A stretch of 33,893 bases of DNA from Candidatus Kuenenia stuttgartensis (GTDB lineage Bacteria; Planctomycetota; Planctomycetia; Isosphaerales; Isosphaeraceae), in NCBI GenBank assembly GCA_945874095.1, contig CAMCFM010000003.1, forward strand, positions 1-33,893. Reading direction: 5' to 3'. The position numbers and the translations under genes were made by a program. The notes beneath the pieces were generated by a model that was given only the letters and a program-made list of their open reading frames with translations, was not told the DNA's origin and searched no databases. This document shows positions 17,519 to 27,190 of this stretch, piece after piece (the stretch's first letter is position 1; the number at the start of each line of letters is the position of its first letter).

Positions 17519-19675
17519 TCAGTGAGGGGAAATTCCTGAGCTGGTGGTAGGGACTGCGGCTGACTTTAAGGACGTATCTCCCAGCAAGTGGGTGAAGAAA
17601 AACTCTTGTGTCCTTCTTCGTGCAAATGCCGAGTCAGCAGGCCGTCTGAACCCGTGTCGTCCTTCAGGAACTGCCAGCAACTCAAATGCCTTGTTGGCTC
17701 CCATCATGGCCTGAACGAATCGGGCTGTGTGTCTGTAATGCACATTCTCATCAATCATCCCGTGAATCACCAGCAATTTACCTTTAATTTTGGAAACTCG
17801 TGTCAGTACAGACGAATCCCGGTAACCTTCAGGGTTCGTTGCAGGGGTCTCCATATACCGCTCTGTATAACAGGTGTCATACCCATCCCAGTCCGTCACG
17901 GGGGCCATACTCACACCCACATGGAAAGTCTCAGGGGCTTCCGTGAGTGCCCTCATCGTCATATACCCGCCATAGCTGGCACCAGTGATTCCGACACGTG
18001 TCGGATCGACTTCTTTGAATGTCTTTGACACGTGTCTGACGCCGTCCACCTGATCAGCCACTTCCACCTCACCCATCTTGCGATAGATCGCAGATTCAAA
18101 AGCGTGGCCACGTCGATTCGAGCCACGATTGTCCATCTTCCAAACGGCAATGCCCTTCGAGGTGTAGGTTGCAACAGATGGATCCATTCCCATCCTGTAA
18201 CTGTTGGTGACAGTCTGGACATGGGGGCCACCGTAGACCATCACCAGAAGAGGAGCTTTTTGGCCAGGCTTTAAATTTGCGGGAGGATAGTAGCAGCCGT
18301 AAAGCGTGATACTATCACGACTTTTGAACTCGATCAGCCTGGCTCCAAGGTCGTTCTCCATGGTGGCCGCTGCGGCGGATGCCACGGGAAGCCGACCCTT
18401 GGGGACGTTCAAGTCGTCAGAGCCATTCACGTCAGGAATGATATTTCCGTCGCGGTCTTTTTTGGCCGATTTGCTGGGAGTTGTTATGTTTGAATAGCGA
18501 TCGGTAAAAGTCTGTCCATCGTCTGCCACTGTGCAGTCGTGCATACCAGACTCTTTTGTCAGTCGAACAGGTTCGCCCTGATCCAGACTGACCCTGAAAG
18601 CATGTGTTTCCAAGGGCGATTCCTGCCAGCCCATATACCAGACCTCACGCTTTTCGGGAACCACTTTCAAGACCTTATCAACAGCACCAGAGCCTTTGGT
18701 CAGGGTCTTCAAAACACGCCCATCACGGCTCCTGAGTTGCAAATGCTTGAATCCTGATTCTTCGGTGGCCCAAATGAATTCACCGGTTTTTTCATCGACC
18801 AGGCGAAAATCTTCATGAAGGTTCAGCCAGTCAGGCGATTTCTCGGTGAAAATCACTACGGAATTTCCTGTCTCTGCATCGACCCTGAGCATCTTGAGAG
18901 TCTTGTGGTTCCGCGCTAAAAGTTCCACCAGGAAGCTCTTGGGAGAATCCCAATGCACTCTCGCCAAATATTGTTCGCCTTCTCCCGGCAGCAGTTCCAG
19001 CCATTTAGTCGACCCACCTGATGTGTTCACCACACCCAGACGAACTTTGGCGTTGAGCTTGCCGGCAAACGGATATCGGTGATTTTCAACCGTCCACTGA
19101 GAGTCGCCCTGGTGCACGATCGGATAAACAGGAATCGCGCGTTCGTCAGTCTCCTGGTAAGTGATAAATTGACCGTCAGGAGAGATCCAGAAACCGTCAA
19201 ATCTGTCCATCTCTTCCTGAGCCACGAACTCAGCCTCACCAAAGCCCAGGCCGTCGGCTGGCTCGGGCGAAAGTCTTCGTTCGATCCGTTGACTTAAATC
19301 CATCGAAAAAAGTGCATGCTCGCGAACATAGGCCACGATTTTGCCGTTTTTCGATATTTGGGGAGCAATTTCAGCCCCTTCTGTTTTTGTGAGCTGTTCA
19401 GACTTACCATCGCGGGTTTTCAAGTATAAATCGCCGCCTGATGTGCTGACAGCTGCACCAAGTCCATTAAATTGGAGAGGTTGATCAAGCCTGGCCCTCA
19501 TCCGTTCCCGGCGCAATTCTTCCTCTCGCGAAAGTTTCGCAGGTACCGACGATTTTTCAGCTGGTGAATTTTTCGGATTTGCCGGCTTTTCCTGAGCGAT
19601 GGCCAACGCTGGCGAAATGGCCAAAAAGAATATCATCACGATCAGTTTTCTGACTCGGATGGTCATCGTTGGCAA
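17519..19675 (-). CDS. S9 family (DPP IV / prolyl oligopeptidase-like) serine peptidase
   Basis: 718 aa; signal peptide; GASYGGYMTMRAL nucleophile elbow, HGMIDENVHY, VPEGRHGF; N-terminal beta-propeller-like region. Confidence 0.93.
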   Translation of the reverse strand: MPTMTIRVRKLIVMIFFLAISPALAIAQEKPANPKNSPAEKSSVPAKLSREEELRRERMRARLDQPLQFNGLGAAVSTSGGDLYLKTRDGKSEQLTKTEGAEIAPQISKNGKIVAYVREHALFSMDLSQRIERRLSPEPADGLGFGEAEFVAQEEMDRFDGFWISPDGQFITYQETDERAIPVYPIVHQGDSQWTVENHRYPFAGKLNAKVRLGVVNTSGGSTKWLELLPGEGEQYLARVHWDSPKSFLVELLARNHKTLKMLRVDAETGNSVVIFTEKSPDWLNLHEDFRLVDEKTGEFIWATEESGFKHLQLRSRDGRVLKTLTKGSGAVDKVLKVVPEKREVWYMGWQESPLETHAFRVSLDQGEPVRLTKESGMHDCTVADDGQTFTDRYSNITTPSKSAKKDRDGNIIPDVNGSDDLNVPKGRLPVASAAAATMENDLGARLIEFKSRDSITLYGCYYPPANLKPGQKAPLLVMVYGGPHVQTVTNSYRMGMDPSVATYTSKGIAVWKMDNRGSNRRGHAFESAIYRKMGEVEVADQVDGVRHVSKTFKEVDPTRVGITGASYGGYMTMRALTEAPETFHVGVSMAPVTDWDGYDTCYTERYMETPATNPEGYRDSSVLTRVSKIKGKLLVIHGMIDENVHYRHTARFVQAMMGANKAFELLAVPEGRHGFRRPADSAFARRRTQEFFFTHLLGDTSLKSAAVPTTSSGISPH

Positions 19676-19811
19676 ACCCTCAATCGAAATGTGGATGGTA
19701 GAAGCGAGATGTCCGGCAGGCTGAGCGTGATGTGGCAGGTCATGCTGAGTGACTTGTTACAACGTTATCAGATTCGCTCATGCCTTATCCTGAGGATATG
19801 GAGAGCTTATG

Positions 19812-21032
19812 TCAAGGGGCAGGGGCCCCAGATTTTCCGAGCCGGTACAAAGCCTGCTGTGCTTCCTGATTCAAAGGGTCGCGTGCTGCGATCAAACCCC
19901 ACCACGCTTTGGCCTCTGCAAAGTGCCCGACGGATTCACATCCATCGGCAAGCCGTCTGGGCAAGCTGGAGTCTCCAGCAGCCTCCGGTTTTGCGGCTTC
20001 CTGAATCAACGATGCCAACTTATCCAGCTTCGTCGCCTTGTCCTGCCAGGCTTTTGCTTCCACTTTATTTCCTTGCCCTGCCAGTGCTCTGGCCAGCCCC
20101 ACCACGGCATCCCGATTATCCGGGTCCACTTTCAGAGCTGTTTTGAAATATCGTATCGAATCATTATAATCGCCCTCTGCCAGAGCCATCTGGGCACGCA
20201 TCACAGCGAGGTCAAAATGATCCTCAGGCCCTTTTGAAAGTAACTCCCGAGCTTTCTCCGGGTCGTTTCTGTCCATCGCAATCTGGGCCTTGATGGCGAT
20301 CGCATCAGAGTCATTGGCTGCAAGTGGTTCCAAGGCCTTTTCGGCTTCATCGAGTTTCACCAGCCGTTTCAAACTTCTCGCAAGTGCAATTCGCGACCAC
20401 TTATCCTGTGGGTCAGCAGCCAGAAATTTGGTCATGTCTGCAACAATTTCATCTGGCTCCCAATCGTTCCCACGCGTCAGGCACCAATGAAATACATTTT
20501 GAAATGTCATCGGAGATATGGTTGATAGTTCCAGGAAAATATTTCTTAATTCCCGGCGCCGAAGTTGTATTGCGTAAATATAAATCAGCTCGCGACGGGG
20601 TTGAACAATTTTCGGGTCGAGACGGATCGCATCCAGATATGCTTTTTCCGCAGGGACCAGACGATTCGCCCTCAAATACAATTGGCCTGTGAGTTGCCTT
20701 GCAGTGGGAGCAAACGGTGATTGATCAGGGATCGACTCGAGTATTTTTAAAGCTTCAGAGTCTTTCTCAAATGCAAGCTCTAAGCGAGCCTGAATCATCG
20801 GGAGACGGTCGTCTGTGGAATTCGACTGACGCTGGTATTGATCTGCAAGACGCCTGGCATGTTCGAGATTTTTTGTGGCCAATGCCTGATCAAATTCAAT
20901 CGTGATTTGATCGTTCGTTCGAGACGCCGTCGTCAGAACTGGCCACAGCCAAATACTGATGAGTAGAAATAGTCCGGCAGCGAAACTCACCATCAGGAAT
21001 TTGGAGGTGACCTTGTGTTTAATCATTTTCAA
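19812..21032 (-). CDS. TPR-repeat protein with N-terminal membrane anchor
   Basis: 406 aa; N-terminal TM KFLMVSFAAGLFLLISIWLWPVL; TPR-like repeats, e.g. AEGDYNDSIRYFKTALKVDPDNRDAVVGLARALAGQG. Confidence 0.85.
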   Translation of the reverse strand: MKMIKHKVTSKFLMVSFAAGLFLLISIWLWPVLTTASRTNDQITIEFDQALATKNLEHARRLADQYQRQSNSTDDRLPMIQARLELAFEKDSEALKILESIPDQSPFAPTARQLTGQLYLRANRLVPAEKAYLDAIRLDPKIVQPRRELIYIYAIQLRRRELRNIFLELSTISPMTFQNVFHWCLTRGNDWEPDEIVADMTKFLAADPQDKWSRIALARSLKRLVKLDEAEKALEPLAANDSDAIAIKAQIAMDRNDPEKARELLSKGPEDHFDLAVMRAQMALAEGDYNDSIRYFKTALKVDPDNRDAVVGLARALAGQGNKVEAKAWQDKATKLDKLASLIQEAAKPEAAGDSSLPRRLADGCESVGHFAEAKAWWGLIAARDPLNQEAQQALYRLGKSGAPAP

Positions 21033-21060
21033 TATGGGGACACGATTTTCAGGTGATATT

Positions 21061-23043
21061 TCATTTAGAAGATTTGGCCTTCTCGGCAGCCGATTGGCCT
21101 GCCGGTTCGGTGATCACGTGAGACTTATTCACATCAAGTCCAGCGTGGTCGGAAATGATTCCGGATGGCCAGAAAATTCGTGCTTTCACAATCGGCGACT
21201 TTTCGCCAAGTCCAATCAATAATCGCCGATCGTTGACCGATAGCATGCTGCCACCGCCTTTGACCTGTCTGCTTAAGACCCGACCAGGCTCCAACTCAAT
21301 TTCAACACGGGTATTAATGGCATCCGTATTCGACTTTGTGCCCTTCAGGTCAAGCCTGATCCAGTGATTCTTGCCAGCAGGCGAATCGTTGCGAAGAATT
21401 GAAGGTGCGGAATCCTTATGGTTCACCACGATGTCAATATCACCATCGTTATCCAAATCTCCAAACGCAGCGCCTCGGCCCACATGGCCGGCCTCGAAAT
21501 AAGGACCTACATCGCGAGTTGCAATCCGGAATTTACGTTTCCTTCGTTCAGCCGCACCAACTCCCGTGTTTTTTACGACATAATCTTTACCGGTCAATGG
21601 AATATTGGCCCAAATGAGAGGCAATTGTTCGTATGGAACACCGGCCCGATTGCTATCCACATGGCCATTGGTCACGAAACAGTCAGGCCAGGAGTCGTTG
21701 TCAAAATCCATCAAAGCACACCCCCAGCCCACCATTGGCATACTGTCCGTCGCAAGTCCTACGAACGTCGTAATGTCATAAAATCCATTGTTGTTCATAT
21801 TCTGATATAAAGTGTTATATTCGTTTGCAAAATTGGTCACAAAAAGGTCCATATTGCCATCTCCATCAAAATCTTCGGCATCCAGGCCCATCCCAGACTG
21901 GGCCTGGCCTTTGATGTCGAAGGCTGCTCCCGAAAATTCGGTGGCGTCCTCAAATGTTCCATCGCCTTTATTCAGGAATAGAAAATTGGGGTTCATGTCA
22001 TTCGCTACATAAATATCGACCTTGCCATCTCCATTTAAATCGGCTGTCACCACTCCAAATCCATGTCCATCGCTGCGTCCAACGCCTGCCTCTTTGGCAA
22101 CATCGGTGAACGTACCATTTCCATTGTTTCGATAAAGCAGGTGGGAGACCGTTCGAATCGACCTTGGTGAGCAGTAATACCTGAGTTTACTCTCTGTATC
22201 ACCACAGAAAACATCATCGGTTTTTAAGTCCCACTGGCCATAATTCGAGACATAAATATCGAGATCTCCATCGTTGTCGAAATCAAGCATCGCGCCGCCA
22301 CTACTGAAATAATTGCCTGACTTGATGCCGGCCTTTTCTGTGATATCTTCAAATACTCCTTTGCCGTTATTGCGATAAAGTCGATTGTCTTCATAAGTTG
22401 CCAGAAACAGATCCGCGTCACCATCTTTGTCGATATCGCCCGTGATCGCACCATGGCTGAACCCACGATAACCGAGTCCTGATACGGCCGTCAGGTCCTG
22501 GAATTTGCCGTTACCGAGGTTTTTGTAAAACTTATTTGACGGAGCCTTTGATTTATCCACAGGCAAGGGGCAGTTGGTCAGGAAATAGAGGTCGAGGAGT
22601 CCATCTCCATCGGCGTCGAACATGGCCACGCCCGATCCGTTGGCGGTTGGGAAATATCGTTTTTCATCCATTCCCGAGACGTGAACGAAGTCGATCCCAG
22701 ATTCTTTGGTAATCTCTGTAAATCGAAAAGGGCTCGGCTCTTGAGCCGTTTTGGGGGTCAGGCTGGAGGTGTCGGTGGGGCCTGAAAGCCTGTCTCCGAC
22801 CACTTTGGACGAGGCTTTTTGCGTTGCCGATGCGACAGATTTATTCGAACTCTCTGTAGTTTTAGTCGCAACGGATGAAGCTGAGGAGGATGGTTTGGAG
22901 GTCTCGGCCGGGTTGGATGAACCGCCCGCTCCACACCCTGTGGAAGAAATCAAGGTTGCACATAAGGCTAAGGACACAAGATACTTGTGAAATTTGACTG
23001 CGCCAGTGGTCTGCGAAATCACAGGATGAATCCGATTTTTCAT
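21061..23043 (-). CDS. CRTAC1 family protein: FG-GAP/VCBS repeats plus ASPIC/UnbV domain, putative lipoprotein
   Basis: 660 aa; repeated DxDxDGxxD units (DFDNDGDLDIYVSNYG, DLNGDGKVDIYVAND, DFDGDGNMDLFVTN); C-terminal RLLIGLGEKSPIVKARIFWPSGI; possible lipobox STGC. Confidence 0.93.
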   Translation of the reverse strand: MKNRIHPVISQTTGAVKFHKYLVSLALCATLISSTGCGAGGSSNPAETSKPSSSASSVATKTTESSNKSVASATQKASSKVVGDRLSGPTDTSSLTPKTAQEPSPFRFTEITKESGIDFVHVSGMDEKRYFPTANGSGVAMFDADGDGLLDLYFLTNCPLPVDKSKAPSNKFYKNLGNGKFQDLTAVSGLGYRGFSHGAITGDIDKDGDADLFLATYEDNRLYRNNGKGVFEDITEKAGIKSGNYFSSGGAMLDFDNDGDLDIYVSNYGQWDLKTDDVFCGDTESKLRYYCSPRSIRTVSHLLYRNNGNGTFTDVAKEAGVGRSDGHGFGVVTADLNGDGKVDIYVANDMNPNFLFLNKGDGTFEDATEFSGAAFDIKGQAQSGMGLDAEDFDGDGNMDLFVTNFANEYNTLYQNMNNNGFYDITTFVGLATDSMPMVGWGCALMDFDNDSWPDCFVTNGHVDSNRAGVPYEQLPLIWANIPLTGKDYVVKNTGVGAAERRKRKFRIATRDVGPYFEAGHVGRGAAFGDLDNDGDIDIVVNHKDSAPSILRNDSPAGKNHWIRLDLKGTKSNTDAINTRVEIELEPGRVLSRQVKGGGSMLSVNDRRLLIGLGEKSPIVKARIFWPSGIISDHAGLDVNKSHVITEPAGQSAAEKAKSSK

Positions 23044-23229
23044 GGAAACAGCTCAAAATGTCTGGGGCAGGATGAGGTTTAGGTCGTGCGGGTGATCATT
23101 TCTAGTATAGTCAAAAGTGCGGCCAATGACCATCCTCTGGATTTGGTGAAAACTGAGGTGTTCGAACTCGCCGATTTGAACCATAATCAGGCCCTTGCAG
23201 ACGAAATACATGGGGAATGGAGTTCCAGC

Positions 23230-24135
23230 ATGAATCCGAACCGTCCGAAACTCAGCGTTGTGATCGCGGCCGTAAACGGGCCAGAAGTGCTTAGCCAGAC
23301 ACTGAATGCGATCGACAAACTTCCTGAACGAGGTCAGATCGAAGTTGTCGTCGTGGGAACTGAGGCTGTGAACGCTCAGTCGGTTGTGAACGGTCGCCCT
23401 GAAAGCTGTCGAGTCGTTCTGGGTGGACGGCTCACAGACGGCATCCCAAGGCTCCGATATGCCGGAGTGATGGCTGCCAAAGGCGAGCTTATCGCCATTG
23501 TGGAAGATCATGTGGATGTGGATAAAAATTGGGCCTCCACGATTTTTCAAGTCATGGAGGATCCGTCAATCTCTGCTGTGGGTGGCCGTGTTGATGCTGG
23601 CCAGGATGGATGGGTGAACTGGGGTGTTTTTCTGGCCGATTACGCCCGATACATTGGTCCAGTGGAGGAGGGTGATCATGCCGACTTACCCGGCAACAAT
23701 ATCGCATATCGAAGCGAGGCCTTGCTGGCACATGCCGATTCTCTGGCGGAAGGCAAATGGGAAAGCTGGGTCAATACAAAACTTGCTGGCGAAGGTCACA
23801 GGTTAGTCTCTACAAATCAAATGGTGGTAAGGCATTGCAAGCGATTTAAGCTGGCCGAGTTCTTGAGGCTCAGGTGGCACTTCGGCAGGTCATATGCCGG
23901 GATGAGAATCGCTGATCTGGGGCCTCTCAAGCGAATTGTCTATGGTGTGGGATCAACGATTCTGCCAGTCATGTTGACATTTCGGGCCACTCGACTTTTA
24001 TCCACTCGCGATATCCCACGGTTTAAACTCGCAAAATGCTGGCCATTAATCGCAATGGTGATGACCGTCGGGGCAGCTGGAGAGTGCTTCGGATATCTGT
24101 TTGGGCCAGGGCGGAGCCTGGAGCAAGTCCGATGA
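23230..24135 (+). CDS. GT2-like glycosyltransferase
   Basis: Start MNPNRPKLSVVIAAVNGPEVLSQTLNAIDKL inside ORF 23086..24135; GELIAIVEDHVDVDKNWAS; C-terminal hydrophobic segments. Confidence 0.85.
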   Translation: MNPNRPKLSVVIAAVNGPEVLSQTLNAIDKLPERGQIEVVVVGTEAVNAQSVVNGRPESCRVVLGGRLTDGIPRLRYAGVMAAKGELIAIVEDHVDVDKNWASTIFQVMEDPSISAVGGRVDAGQDGWVNWGVFLADYARYIGPVEEGDHADLPGNNIAYRSEALLAHADSLAEGKWESWVNTKLAGEGHRLVSTNQMVVRHCKRFKLAEFLRLRWHFGRSYAGMRIADLGPLKRIVYGVGSTILPVMLTFRATRLLSTRDIPRFKLAKCWPLIAMVMTVGAAGECFGYLFGPGRSLEQVR

Positions 24136-25256
24136 GTTTAAGCGAAATTTCAAATACAAGATTTCACTATGATTTATCGGTATTGGTGACCCCTACAAAG
24201 AGTGGTGGGAGCCTGTGCAAGCTGGCTGGCTCGCTGTTGCGCCATCTCAGCCATTATTCAACCACGCAATTGGTTGTGGTTGTTCCGGAATCGCAACGAT
24301 CCGAGCGACTTTTGAGTTTGCTCTCGGAATTAAAATTGCGCGGAGTCGAGTTGATCATCATTCCGGTCAATCAGCAAAAGCCTTCGGATGTACCGAATTG
24401 GAGGGCTTTGGCCTATCAGTCAGCCAAAGGACGAATTTGCGTCTTTCTGGAAGATAATGCTGTGGTTGAGGCTGGCTGGTGTGAGGCCTGGCGGGAGTCG
24501 TGCAATCAAAATGATTGGACCATCGCCAGTGGGCTGGTCAGACCTGATTCTGAACGCATGACAAAAATCGCCACCGGTGTTTTCTTCTGCGAATATGGCT
24601 TGTTCATGCCGGCTGAATACGACCGGAAAATCAAGCCTTTAAATCGGGTTGCCGGAAACCATTGGGCCGTGAATCGAGAATTTGTTCCATTTGATGGCGA
24701 TTTAAATGCGATTGATGAGCATGACTGGGTCCAGAAATATGCATCGAAATCAAGCCTGCCATATTGGAACGAATCTGCATTGGTGAAATGCGATCGTGAA
24801 ATTAAATTTAAGGCAGCTTTTATGGAACGGGCCTGTCAAGGATTTCATTATGGCCGCGGTCAGGCTAAAAATGCAGGCTGGATTCGGCGAGCAAAAATGG
24901 TTCACGGTGGGCCTGGTATTATTGCAATTCAATTGGCCCGATTGTTTTATGTGATCGCTCAGAGAAGGTCAGAAGTCAGGCTTTTTGCAACTTCATTGCC
25001 CTGGACGGTGGGTCTGATCAAGGCCTGGAGTCTGGCTGAATGGGCTGGCTGGACCACCGGTTCCATGGAGTCGCTTTTCCAGCGAAACCTCCAGAACAGG
25101 GCCAAAAATCAAAGCCAGATTGCGAATGATCCAACTGCTTTCAATGCAAGTGTCATAGGTACAGATGAAATGGCCGGGGTTAGCTTTGCCGTTCCCGACT
25201 CGGGCAGCCTTGACTGTGGCGAAAAGTCCGGCCTGAAGTCGCAGCGCGTGGCTTAA
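24132..25256 (+). CDS. GT2-like glycosyltransferase, tandem paralogue of the preceding gene
   Basis: ATGA overlap with the upstream stop; LSVLVTPTKSGGSLCKLAGSLLRHL..., GRICVFLEDNAVVEAGWCEAW; same overall layout as the upstream GT. Confidence 0.8.
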   Translation: MSLSEISNTRFHYDLSVLVTPTKSGGSLCKLAGSLLRHLSHYSTTQLVVVVPESQRSERLLSLLSELKLRGVELIIIPVNQQKPSDVPNWRALAYQSAKGRICVFLEDNAVVEAGWCEAWRESCNQNDWTIASGLVRPDSERMTKIATGVFFCEYGLFMPAEYDRKIKPLNRVAGNHWAVNREFVPFDGDLNAIDEHDWVQKYASKSSLPYWNESALVKCDREIKFKAAFMERACQGFHYGRGQAKNAGWIRRAKMVHGGPGIIAIQLARLFYVIAQRRSEVRLFATSLPWTVGLIKAWSLAEWAGWTTGSMESLFQRNLQNRAKNQSQIANDPTAFNASVIGTDEMAGVSFAVPDSGSLDCGEKSGLKSQRVA

Positions 25257-26078
25257 TATAATCTGCCAGCCCCAAACGGTGTGTGTGAAAATTCCCTGCC
25301 AGGGTGGGGCCTGGAAAATCTTGCAATAGATCACAGAAAGCTTGTTGGGCAGCCAGCCTGCAAAATAAAGTCCAACGTGCGGTTCTCGGGTCAGGCTGGT
25401 GCGGTTAGGGGTAAGAAAAACAGCTCTTCCGCCATCGCTCAACAACCTTCCAGCCTCTTGAAAAACTTCTGATTGCCCCTCAACATGTTCGATCATGTCG
25501 CCCCCATGAATCCATTGAAACTGGCCGTCATCAAATGGAGTCTGTTCCGCATTGCCGCAGACCAGTTTCATGTCGGCGAAACCGGATTCATCAAGCCTCT
25601 TTCTGGTCAGAATCAGCCAACGCATGGCGATATCTAGCCCTGTGACTTGCATTTCAGGGGCCAATAGTTTTGCCTTGATCATCGCATTTCCCGTCCCGCA
25701 ACCGATATCAAGCAGGTTTAGTTCAAATCTCACATATTTTGAGTTTTCCATACGGAGATCATTTAATGAGAATCCTGAATGATTCAGAATGTGATGCATT
25801 TGCCGTTCCACAGACTCCGGATTCAGCTCAGGACAGTGCATCTGATAATAATATTGGAGAAGTTCGAGAAAACTCTTTTGATGGAATTGATTGGCGAGAT
25901 CGGCTGCAATCCGTGAATCTTTTTCATTCCCGCAATATGGATCATCGGCTATCCGAAAATCAGGAATTCCCAAGCGAACCGGATAGGTTTTTCCACATTG
26001 GCATACGACATTCATTTCATGAATGTCAGGCCAGGCAAGGATTTTCTTGCAATCAAGGCATTTGAGATCGACAGGCAT
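24993..26078 (-). CDS. Class I SAM-dependent methyltransferase with N-terminal Trm112-like zinc-ribbon
   Basis: LKCLDCKKIL...VVCQCGKTYPVRLGIPDFR (Trm112-like), then LLDIGCGTGNAMIKAK, CGNAEQTPFDDGQFQWIHGGDMIEHV. Confidence 0.88.
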   Translation of the reverse strand: MPVDLKCLDCKKILAWPDIHEMNVVCQCGKTYPVRLGIPDFRIADDPYCGNEKDSRIAADLANQFHQKSFLELLQYYYQMHCPELNPESVERQMHHILNHSGFSLNDLRMENSKYVRFELNLLDIGCGTGNAMIKAKLLAPEMQVTGLDIAMRWLILTRKRLDESGFADMKLVCGNAEQTPFDDGQFQWIHGGDMIEHVEGQSEVFQEAGRLLSDGGRAVFLTPNRTSLTREPHVGLYFAGWLPNKLSVIYCKIFQAPPWQGIFTHTVWGWQIILSHALRLQAGLFATVKAARVGNGKANPGHFICTYDTCIESSWIIRNLALIFGPVLEVSLEKRLHGTGGPASPFSQTPGLDQTHRPGQ

Positions 26079-26111
26079 CCTTTTTTATGAAATCCGGTTG
26101 CGTATAAAAAC

Positions 26112-27140
26112 TCAGCGGCGTTTGGGAGGTGGGCCAATTTCGAGCCATGCGGTGACGACTCTTCCCACGGCGGCCATGCTTTCTCCTGAGCAGCGTTCTG
26201 GGACATCGTCCACGGTGTGCCAGGCAGGATAGTCGAAATCAATGATGTCGGCGGTTGGAATTCCAGCTTGATTGAGAGGGATGTGATCGTCCAGAACGGC
26301 TGGACCGACTCGCTTGCGGAATCGTTTTTCACCAAGCTTTTCAGCAGCATCCCAAATCTCGCGAACCACCTTGGGAGCATATTCCAGGCTATATTGTTCC
26401 TGAGTGATCATCAAATCCTTATCGGCGACCATGTCTAATACAAGTCCGGCTTCATAATCCCATTTCCGCGTTTTTTTTTCGGCCAGATACTGGCGGGCAA
26501 AGTGGCGTGAACCTAGAAAATAATCGCCCTTGTCGCCATAGACCAGCTCTTCGCCATCGAAAAGCACAAGGTCAACGCCCCACTCGGTTTCCATCTTGGG
26601 AAGGTGGTTTGCGATCTCCATCAGAAGAGCAACTCCCGAGGCTCCGTCGTTGGCCCCTATGAATCTGCCACGACGTTTGTCAGGGTCAGTTTCTTCGTCA
26701 GGGAATGGGCGGGTGTCATAATGGGCACTCAGGAGAATTCTTCGCGTACGTTCTGGCTTCCACGAACCGATCAGGTTCACCATGTTTTTGCGTTCGCGGC
26801 TCGCAGGATCGATTCCGATGAAGGGTTGATCCACGATCGTCAGCCCATTTTTCTTAAAATGCTCAGCCACCATCAGGCGTTGACGTTCGTTGGCAGCAGA
26901 GCCGGCTGTACGTGGGCCAATGGCGCAGATCTCTTTCAGATATTGATAGGCTCGTCCGCCGTCGATTGCAGCTGGCTTTAATGTACCAGTTTTTTGAGTG
27001 GTCTGTCCTTCAACGGGTTGCATACTTTTTTCACCCGTCATGACAAAGCAAAGGCCAAGAATGATCAGGCCCGATGCGATGATGCCAGTTCGATAACCTG
27101 TAAGATGCGTACTGGTGGGACTTTTCATGACTTCAGACAT
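26112..27140 (-). CDS. M28 family peptidase, glutaminyl-peptide cyclotransferase (QPCT)-like
   Basis: Start MSEVMKSPTSTHLTGYRTGIIASGLIILGLCFV inside ORF 26112..27254; SAHYDTRPF, GANDGASGVALLMEIA, FDGEELV, DDHIPLNQAGIPTADIIDFDYPAWHTVDD. Confidence 0.87.
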   Translation of the reverse strand: MSEVMKSPTSTHLTGYRTGIIASGLIILGLCFVMTGEKSMQPVEGQTTQKTGTLKPAAIDGGRAYQYLKEICAIGPRTAGSAANERQRLMVAEHFKKNGLTIVDQPFIGIDPASRERKNMVNLIGSWKPERTRRILLSAHYDTRPFPDEETDPDKRRGRFIGANDGASGVALLMEIANHLPKMETEWGVDLVLFDGEELVYGDKGDYFLGSRHFARQYLAEKKTRKWDYEAGLVLDMVADKDLMITQEQYSLEYAPKVVREIWDAAEKLGEKRFRKRVGPAVLDDHIPLNQAGIPTADIIDFDYPAWHTVDDVPERCSGESMAAVGRVVTAWLEIGPPPKRR

Positions 27141-27190
27141 CCTTGTGCCGCCATCTGGTTTGAGACTATTTTTTCGGATATCAAACGGCT

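Noticed and set aside
23053-23550. Minus-strand ORF of 165 aa
   Set aside because: Antisense to the glycosyltransferase gene and its leader; no domain recognised.
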